Positions 1 to 4,435 of a stretch of 7,500 nucleotides of DNA are shown here, piece by piece. Each line of letters opens with the position of its first letter. The stretch's first letter is position 1. Source of the DNA: Acidobacteriota bacterium. Its GTDB lineage: Bacteria > Acidobacteriota > Vicinamibacteria > Vicinamibacterales > UBA8438. Below the pieces are notes generated by a model, which worked only from the letters and a program-made list of their open reading frames with translations, made no database searches and was not told the origin of the DNA. The stretch is taken from contig WTGR01000197.1 in NCBI GenBank assembly GCA_011523485.1, positions 1-7,500 of the forward strand, in the 5' to 3' direction. The translations under genes and the position numbers were made by a program.

Positions 1-38
1 GTCGAGACCGCTCGATGCCGGTGCAGAAAAGCGCGTTT

Positions 39-884
39 TTACGTGACCGACAACACTGAACGCAGTGCCGCTAGACGCGCCTGCGCCAGCGCACGAAACA
101 CCCCGTTCGGAAACTGTGCCAGATACGCCTCGAACTCCGCAGGGTTCGTGCTGTTCATGATCGACTGCCAGAACAAGCCCTCGAGTTCCGCGCTGGCCGG
201 CGGCGCTGCGGTCGGCGGGCTCGTCGGCGATGACTGCTGTGTCGTCGGGACCGGGGGCGGCGCAGATGGCGCCATTTCAGCCCCCACGGGATCCAACCCG
301 CCCGCCGTCAGCAACGCCTCGGCCGACGCACCGTCCAGATAGCCGGTCGACCGCGCGCCGCGCGACGACTGCCACCGCCGTATCGCCGCCCGCGTCCGCG
401 GACCGAACAGACCGTCCGCGCCGCCGGGATCGAAGCCTCCGGCTGCCAGGCCCTGCTGGATCTGACGCCGGGCGGCCGGGTCGAGGTTCAGACCGTCCTC
501 GACCACCGGCCCGTTGCAACCCCACGCCCGAACGATGCAACCCGAACCGCCACCCCGTGAACGGCACTCGGACAGCGCCGCCGCCTGCGCGGCAGACGCC
601 GACGCATACGCTTCCGCCCACCCCACCGTCGTGCTGTCCGCGTCCTGATCGGCCGCATACGCCGCGCAACGACCGAAGGTCAGCACCACCGAGCAGCCCG
701 TGCCGCACTCCCGCAGCGCTCGCGCCTGCGCCGCCGCCGCCGTCTCGTAGTCCACGGCCCAGCCCCACTGGTCTCCCTGCCGCTCGTCGATGGCCAGCGC
801 CCCCACAGGCGCCTGAGCAGCGGCCGGCATCGCCGTACAGAGGGAAGCGAACACCACCAGCACCAACCATAAGGATGCCTGCAT
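39..884 (-). CDS. Secreted DUF4189 / peptidoglycan-binding domain protein
   Basis: Predicted 281-residue exported protein of unknown exact function, probably binding cell wall. Residues 1-25 form a signal peptide (hydrophobic WLVLVVFASLCTAM, then AAAQA before the mature start). Residues 28-124 match the DUF4189 pattern: a GALAID opening, two alanine-rich segments of the type 'GWA..Y.(S/T)A..AQ..AL.EC', and six cysteines (60, 64, 73, 107, 116, 123), consistent with disulfides outside the cytoplasm. Residues 134-195 resemble a PG_binding_1 domain (Q-x-GL-x-x-GGFDPGGADGLFGPRTRAAIRRWQ). A Pro/Ser/Thr linker (about 203-231) leads to a C-terminal motif (FWQSI.NSTNPAEFEAYLAQFPNGVF) known from caspase-like and other secreted repeat proteins. 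An in-frame start exists at 947, but ATG 884 is preferred because a strong Shine-Dalgarno precedes it and the signal peptide then begins at residue 1. It is separated from the upstream gene by 402 bp and so probably has its own promoter. Catalytic activity is not evident. Confidence 0.85.
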   Translation of the reverse strand: MQASLWLVLVVFASLCTAMPAAAQAPVGALAIDERQGDQWGWAVDYETAAAAQARALRECGTGCSVVLTFGRCAAYAADQDADSTTVGWAEAYASASAAQAAALSECRSRGGGSGCIVRAWGCNGPVVEDGLNLDPAARRQIQQGLAAGGFDPGGADGLFGPRTRAAIRRWQSSRGARSTGYLDGASAEALLTAGGLDPVGAEMAPSAPPPVPTTQQSSPTSPPTAAPPASAELEGLFWQSIMNSTNPAEFEAYLAQFPNGVFRALAQARLAALRSVLSVT

Positions 885-892
885 CGTTGACT

Positions 893-898
893 CTCCTC
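893..898 (-). promoter_or_regulatory. Shine-Dalgarno site of the DUF4189 gene
   Basis: GAGGAG on the minus strand, inside a longer AGAGGAGAG, ends 8 nt before ATG 884. It fixes the start there rather than at the upstream in-frame codon at 947. Confidence 0.7.
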
Positions 899-1141
899 TA
901 CCCCCCACGAGAGCGCTCGCCAGCGGCAATGCCCTACCGCCCGCCATTGCGGCTCAGCGTACTCGGACCGCCGGACAGCCAGCGATACGGCGCTGTTGAG
1001 GCGGCACCATTCGCTCGCCAGCTCAGATCTTCCTTCCAGCTCGATCTCGTGTCTCCGGCTGACGGGGCCGGCTCGATCTGATTCGCCGGCCCCTACGCTC
1101 GCCGGCGACCGGCAACTCGCTGCCGCCGTGGCTCCTCGGCA

Positions 1142-1177
1142 ACCAGGACCGCGACTGTTCCGGCGCTGCGTCCTGGT
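1142..1177. repeat. Inverted repeat, possible hairpin
   Basis: ACCAGGAC at 1142-1149 is perfectly complementary to GTCCTGGT at 1170-1177, with a 20-nt loop. Two further G-C pairs and a G-U are possible if base 1150 is bulged. It lies about 110 nt downstream of the stop codon of the tail-collar-like gene and could end or stabilise that transcript. There is no T-run on either side, so a classical intrinsic terminator is not supported. Confidence 0.3.
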
Positions 1178-1286
1178 CCGCGTGTAGTCCGCGGCGGTCT
1201 ATGCTGCGGTGCCCCGCGCTGCTCGCCGTGGTCTGTCTGACCGCGCGTCCCGTGGAACACTCGTGCATCCGCGCGCTTCTTTCGGG

Positions 1287-1769
1287 TCAATTCTTGATGC
1301 AGAACGGCAGCGCGATGAAGGGCGGCATGACCGGCAGGGGCTCGCCCTGCCCGAAAGACGTGGTAACGAGCGTGCCAGTGATGCCGTCATAGGGTGGTCC
1401 GTCGTCTACGTCGATTCGGCGCGGAGATCCGTTACCGTTGATTGAATGTCCCCAGTCGAACCTCTCAATCTCATGACGATGGGGCGGCGAATGGCGCTCT
1501 TGGATGAGAGCTGTCTCGGAGCCACCCTGTTGTCGGTACGTGTGGGTCATCCCGGTACCTACGATGAATCGGTCGCGACCGTCCTCGAAAGCCGTCCACC
1601 CTGTTGGGCACTCGGATCGATCGATCGGGATGACTGCTCCGGAGGGCACGCCCGCGAGAAATGGCCCGCTGGCCAGGTTGTACAGGGATATGGCTACTGA
1701 GACGATGGCCGTAGAGACGACAACCACGAGAACTCCGCGGGCAACTTCCCAAGCCCGATTTCTGTCCAT
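1287..1769 (-). CDS. Membrane-anchored tail-collar-like domain protein
   Basis: Predicted 160-residue protein. Residues 8-34 form one hydrophobic segment (VARGVLVVVVSTAIVSVAISLY), acting as a signal anchor that leaves the rest outside the cytoplasm. Residues 43-160 resemble the C-terminal module of phage tail-collar and tail-fibre proteins: a GAVIPIDRSECPTGW opening, the DRFIVGTG..Y.QQGGSE core, a PPHRH motif (His97 and His99) where the family usually has P.H.H, and a PPFIALPFCIKN ending like the family's 'PPY.AL.(W/Y)C.K'. Cys54 and Cys157 could form a disulfide. Known family members bind cell surfaces or fold as trimeric fibre tips, but no other phage gene is seen nearby, so a host cell-envelope role is more likely here. 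An in-frame start at 1796 exists, but ATG 1769 is preferred because of its ribosome site. The upstream damaged frame ends at 1797, so the two could have been cotranscribed. Exact ligand unknown. Confidence 0.75.
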   Translation of the reverse strand: MDRNRAWEVARGVLVVVVSTAIVSVAISLYNLASGPFLAGVPSGAVIPIDRSECPTGWTAFEDGRDRFIVGTGMTHTYRQQGGSETALIQERHSPPHRHEIERFDWGHSINGNGSPRRIDVDDGPPYDGITGTLVTTSFGQGEPLPVMPPFIALPFCIKN

Positions 1770-1778
1770 CGTTGGAAT

Positions 1779-1785
1779 CTCCTCT
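1779..1785 (-). promoter_or_regulatory. Shine-Dalgarno site of the tail-collar-like gene
   Basis: AGAGGAG on the minus strand lies 9 nt before ATG 1769. It supports this start over the in-frame codon at 1796, which would add nine residues ahead of the membrane anchor. Confidence 0.65.
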
Positions 1786-1796
1786 GGTTCTCGCAC

Positions 1797-2058
1797 TCAG
1801 CAGTGCGGGTGGGTAGGAGCAGGCTGGACGTGCCCATCCTCGAAGGTCCCCGAGTTGTTGCACCGCCCGTTTCCGCTGGTCGCCCGATTCGCCAACACCC
1901 GGTCTGGATCCGCTCGGATGGAACGCCTCCGCTTGGCGAACCAGGAGGTTGACGGCCTGCGGGTCTGCCAAGAGACGGCGCGCCGGGCGATTGTCGACAT
2001 CGCATAAGTACTGGCGTCCGCGCAGGAAGAACCGAACGCTCGCAGCCGCGAGAGACAT
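1797..2058 (-). pseudogene. Frame-broken small ORF, unknown product
   Basis: No single frame explains this stretch, but two minus-strand frames with strongly GC-rich third positions join into one plausible protein. From ATG 2058 the first frame reads MSLAAASVRFFLRGRQY and continues through RRLLADPQAVNLLVRQAEAF. Near 1905-1925 the coding character passes to another frame reading DPDRVLANRATSGNGRC and ending in APTHPHC at a stop codon at 1797. The joined product would be about 85-90 residues, with no signal peptide or domain I recognise. A weak GAGG precedes ATG 2058; ATG 2082 is an alternative start. The stop lies 27 nt before the tail-collar-like start, as expected for an operon partner. The break could be a real frameshift or a sequencing indel; it is also possible that only one half is coding. 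Confidence 0.35.
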
Positions 2059-2082
2059 GTGACGTGCCTCAACAGGAGGCAT

Positions 2083-2403
2083 TCACCTGCCGGCCGCGAA
2101 CACCGTGAAGCGCGTCGACGGAGGCCCGGGCAGTGTCCGGGCGAGCCGACCGAGGGCGGGTGAGCACGGACGCCGTGAACGACGCCGAACTGGTTGACGG
2201 TGCCCGGGAAGATGTCGCGGTTCTGCGCGAGCGCGAGGTCGATCTCTCCGTCGTTGTCCCAGGTCCGCCAGGTGCCCTTCCAGGTGATACCAGGACTCCG
2301 GCGGCGGGTTGTGGCGGAGCGCCGGCGGTGCGCGGGCCTCGTCGACCGTGAACGATGTCAATCCGCCGTGGGAACGGAATCTCCAGCCGTTCCAGGTTCG
2401 GGC
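2083..2403 (-). pseudogene. Degenerate gene fragment, Trp-rich, unknown family
   Basis: Coding-like minus-strand sequence interrupted by frameshifts. One frame reads ARTWNGWRFRSHGGLTSFTV and continues to PPPESWYHLEG near 2275. Coding character then moves to a second frame (GTWRTWDNDGEIDLALAQN, then FPGTVNQFGVVHGV), as if one extra G lay in the GGG at about 2275-2277. Somewhere between 2100 and 2170 it returns to the first frame, ending PPSTRFTVFAAGR at the stop at 2083. The three segments fit one tryptophan- and aspartate-rich, probably beta-rich protein end. No good start codon is present (a TTG at 2361 is in frame) and the segment begins right at the end of the upstream regulator gene, so its 5' part appears lost. 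I cannot name the family. Compensating indels from assembly error remain an alternative to true decay. Confidence 0.4.
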
Positions 2404-2416
2404 TGGCGGCCCGGCT

Positions 2417-4300
2417 TCACGGGTCGGCCGGCGTGGCGATGCGGTAGCCGACCCCGTGCTCGGTCAGGACGTAGCCGGGCCTGGCCGCATCGTCGCCCAG
2501 CTTGCGGCGGAGCTTCCTCACCAGCGTCTTGATCACCGTCGAATCGGCAGCGGCCCGTCCGCCCCGCAACTGGCGCAGCAGCGCCGCGCGCGTCAGCACG
2601 CGTCCCGAGTTGACCGAGAGCAGGCGAAGGAGTTCGTACTCGGTGGCCGTCAGCCGTACCGACCGTCCGGCCACGGTCACCTTGCGTTGTTCGTAGTCGA
2701 TGGCCAGGTCTCCGATCCGGAAGCGCTCCGGTTCGGCCCGCTTGCGCAGGGCCGCCCGCACCCTTGCCGTCAACTCCGTCGGCGAGAAGGGCTTGACGAT
2801 GTAGTCGGCGGCGCCGAGCTCGAGGGCCCTGGCGAGCGTCTCGTCCCTGCCGTAGGCGGAAATGAAGATGACCGGCAGGTCGGCCAGTTGGGGCACGCTC
2901 TGCATCAACTCGATGCCGTCGGTCTCCGGCAGCATCAGATCCAACACGACCAGGGCAGGCTTGTGCGTCCCGACGAGGTCCGCCAACTGGCGTGGGTCGC
3001 CGGTCACGACCGGGGAGTAGCCGGCCGGGATGAGCGCGTCGCGCACGTAGCGCAGCGACTCCGGATCGTCGTCGACCACCAGGATGCGCACCGGCCCGCG
3101 TTCCGCCCTCCGCGGGGGAGAGCGCCTCGCGGCCTCGGCGGTCACGGCGCCGGCGGCCTCTTCGGCGATCGGAACCGTGAACGTGAACCGCGTTCCCCGG
3201 CCCGGTCCGCCGCTCTCGGCCCAGATGCGGCCCCCGTGCGCCTCCACCAGCCCCTTGCAGATGGCCAGGCCCAGGCCGTAGCCGGCGGCCCCGCGGTCCC
3301 GTTCGCCGCCGACCAGGCCGGCGTGCTTGCGGAACAGGTGCGGCAACTGCTCCGGGGGCACGCCCTGGCCTTCGTCGCACACCGAGATCGACACGTGAAC
3401 CCCATCGGGCGCCGCGGCGACGCGGATGGTCGACACGGCGGGAGAATGCCTCGCCGCGTTGGACAGGAGGTTGTTCAGGACCTGGACGATGCGCCGCCGG
3501 TCGGCCATCACCCGGGGCAGATCCCTCGGCAGGTCGATGTGGATGGCTTGCCGGCCGCCGCCGCTCAGGAACGTGTTGCGCGCCTGGTCCACGAGGCCGG
3601 CCACTTCCGCCGGTTCCGGAGCGACCGACAGCGTGCCCGTCTCGATGCGTCCCGCGTCCAGCAGGTCGCCGATCAGGCCGAACATGTGGTTGGCCTGATC
3701 GTCGATGATCCGGTGGAACGCGCGCATCTCGGCCGGGTCCAGGTCCGGCGAGGGATGCAGCAAGGCGGCGGCCGAACCCTTGATGGAGGTCAACGGGGCC
3801 CGCAGCTCGTGGCTCACCAGGCCCAGAAACTCGGTCTGCAGCCGCTCAAGCTCGTTCAGCGCCGTCAGGTCCTGCATGGTGGCGACCACCGATTCGACCG
3901 TGCCGCCCGCGGAGCGAATCGGCGCGGCGTTGACCAGCATCCTGATGCTGCGGCCGTCGGGGACCGACAGCACGATCTCCTCGGCGCGCACCGCCTCGTC
4001 CGTGCTCAACACCTGCGCCAAGGGAACCTCGTCAAGGGCGATCCGGCGCCCATCCGTGAACCGGCACGTCGCCGTCTTCAGCAGATCCGCCGGGGCCTGG
4101 TCCGGCAGGCTCAGGCGGTCGACAAGGCGACCCGCCTCCCGGTTGAAGGACACCGGCTCTCCGGTCCCGGCGTCGAAAACCACGACGCCCACCGGCGAGG
4201 TCTCGATCAGGGTCTCCAGCGCCTCGTTCCGCCGCTGCAGCGCCTCGTTCTCCCGCCGCAGCGCCTCGTTCTCCCGCCGTAGTGCGTCGGAACTCTCCAA
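2417..4300 (-). CDS. One-piece two-component regulator (PAS-HisKA-HATPase-REC-wHTH)
   Basis: Predicted 627-residue cytoplasmic protein joining sensor kinase, receiver and DNA-binding output. Residues 4-30 are a heptad-repeat coiled coil (ALRRENE units). A PAS-like domain spans about 27-148. HisKA is at 152-222 with the phosphorylatable His164 in LVSHELRAPL. HATPase is at about 265-378, with the N-box around Asn277-Asn281, G1 at DEGQG 309-313, F-box LFRKH and G2 GYGLG 340-344. The receiver is at 404-518, with acidic residues 410-412, phosphoacceptor Asp454, Ser481 and Lys503 (VKPF). An OmpR/KdpE-type winged helix occupies 526-622 (TATEYELLRLL, TLVRKLRRKLG, EHGVGYR). All catalytic residues are present, so autophosphorylation, internal phosphotransfer and direct transcriptional control are expected. 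No membrane segment is seen, so the signal is probably intracellular, sensed by the PAS domain. The start is TTG, supported by AGAGGTG just upstream. The gene follows the kinase gene after 135 bp that contain a direct repeat. Its target genes are unknown. Confidence 0.93.
   Translation of the reverse strand: MESSDALRRENEALRRENEALQRRNEALETLIETSPVGVVVFDAGTGEPVSFNREAGRLVDRLSLPDQAPADLLKTATCRFTDGRRIALDEVPLAQVLSTDEAVRAEEIVLSVPDGRSIRMLVNAAPIRSAGGTVESVVATMQDLTALNELERLQTEFLGLVSHELRAPLTSIKGSAAALLHPSPDLDPAEMRAFHRIIDDQANHMFGLIGDLLDAGRIETGTLSVAPEPAEVAGLVDQARNTFLSGGGRQAIHIDLPRDLPRVMADRRRIVQVLNNLLSNAARHSPAVSTIRVAAAPDGVHVSISVCDEGQGVPPEQLPHLFRKHAGLVGGERDRGAAGYGLGLAICKGLVEAHGGRIWAESGGPGRGTRFTFTVPIAEEAAGAVTAEAARRSPPRRAERGPVRILVVDDDPESLRYVRDALIPAGYSPVVTGDPRQLADLVGTHKPALVVLDLMLPETDGIELMQSVPQLADLPVIFISAYGRDETLARALELGAADYIVKPFSPTELTARVRAALRKRAEPERFRIGDLAIDYEQRKVTVAGRSVRLTATEYELLRLLSVNSGRVLTRAALLRQLRGGRAAADSTVIKTLVRKLRRKLGDDAARPGYVLTEHGVGYRIATPADP
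4217..4279 (-). repeat. Three tandem 21-bp repeats in the regulator's coiled coil
   Basis: Three consecutive 21-bp units at 4217-4237, 4238-4258 and 4259-4279. The latter two are identical; the first differs in its last part. Each encodes one heptad (EALRREN, EALRREN, EALQRRN), so copy changes lengthen or shorten the N-terminal coiled coil by exactly two helical turns without breaking the frame. Confidence 0.85.
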
Positions 4301-4304
4301 GGAA

Positions 4305-4311
4305 CACCTCT
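4305..4311 (-). promoter_or_regulatory. Shine-Dalgarno site selecting the TTG start
   Basis: AGAGGTG on the minus strand lies 4 nt (6 nt from the GAGG core) before TTG 4300. No ATG or GTG fits the coiled-coil N-terminus better, so this site is the main support for a TTG start. Confidence 0.55.
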
Positions 4312-4391
4312 GCCGAACAAGGCGTCAGACGCGGCCGGTCCGGATCACGGGTCGATGGTGAAGGGGCATGACCGCCCCCCAGGAGCAACAT

Positions 4392-4412
4392 CGCACGGGA
4401 TAACGCACGGGA
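4392..4412. promoter_or_regulatory. 9-bp direct repeat, candidate operator
   Basis: CGCACGGGA at 4392-4400 is repeated exactly at 4404-4412, separated by TAA, giving a 12-bp period. It lies in the only gap between the Ser/Thr kinase gene and the one-piece two-component gene, 92-112 nt upstream of the latter's start. OmpR/PhoB-family winged helices bind as head-to-tail dimers to direct repeats with roughly one-turn spacing, so this is a candidate site for the adjacent regulator itself. No clear -35/-10 could be assigned beside it. Confidence 0.4.
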
Positions 4413-4435
4413 AGGAGAAACCGGACACCGAACTG

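Larger units (their letters stand above)
885..1286. other. Intergenic stretch without a recognisable gene
   Basis: The 402 bp between the tail-collar-like gene and the DUF4189 gene contain only short overlapping open frames of arginine/proline-rich composition with no recognisable domain. I see no convincing -35/-10 pair, although the promoter of the DUF4189 gene should lie here. The one structured element is an 8-bp perfect inverted repeat (1142-1149 with 1170-1177), listed separately. Confidence 0.6.

Noticed and set aside
22..41. AAAA-GCGC-GTTTTT stretch as a terminator for the DUF4189 gene
   Set aside because: It overlaps the stop codon, forms no stable GC stem and lies at the window edge, so the downstream part cannot be judged.
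885..947. 21-residue N-terminal extension of the DUF4189 protein
   Set aside because: It would place an Ala/Gly/Arg stretch before the signal peptide, and the strong Shine-Dalgarno is positioned for ATG 884.
230..1081. 283-residue plus-strand Pro/Arg-rich open frame
   Set aside because: It is antisense to the DUF4189 gene and has no signal peptide, motif or ribosome site. Its composition is typical of a complementary frame.
2309..4282. 657-residue plus-strand open frame
   Set aside because: It lies antisense to the one-piece two-component gene, whose domains are unmistakable. Its translation is Arg/Gln/His-rich with no motif, a usual by-product of GC-rich codon bias.
4363..4378. GGGGC/GCCCC hairpin as terminator of the membrane kinase gene
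   Set aside because: The stem is only five base pairs and no T-run follows on the minus strand, so it is better explained by GC-rich composition.
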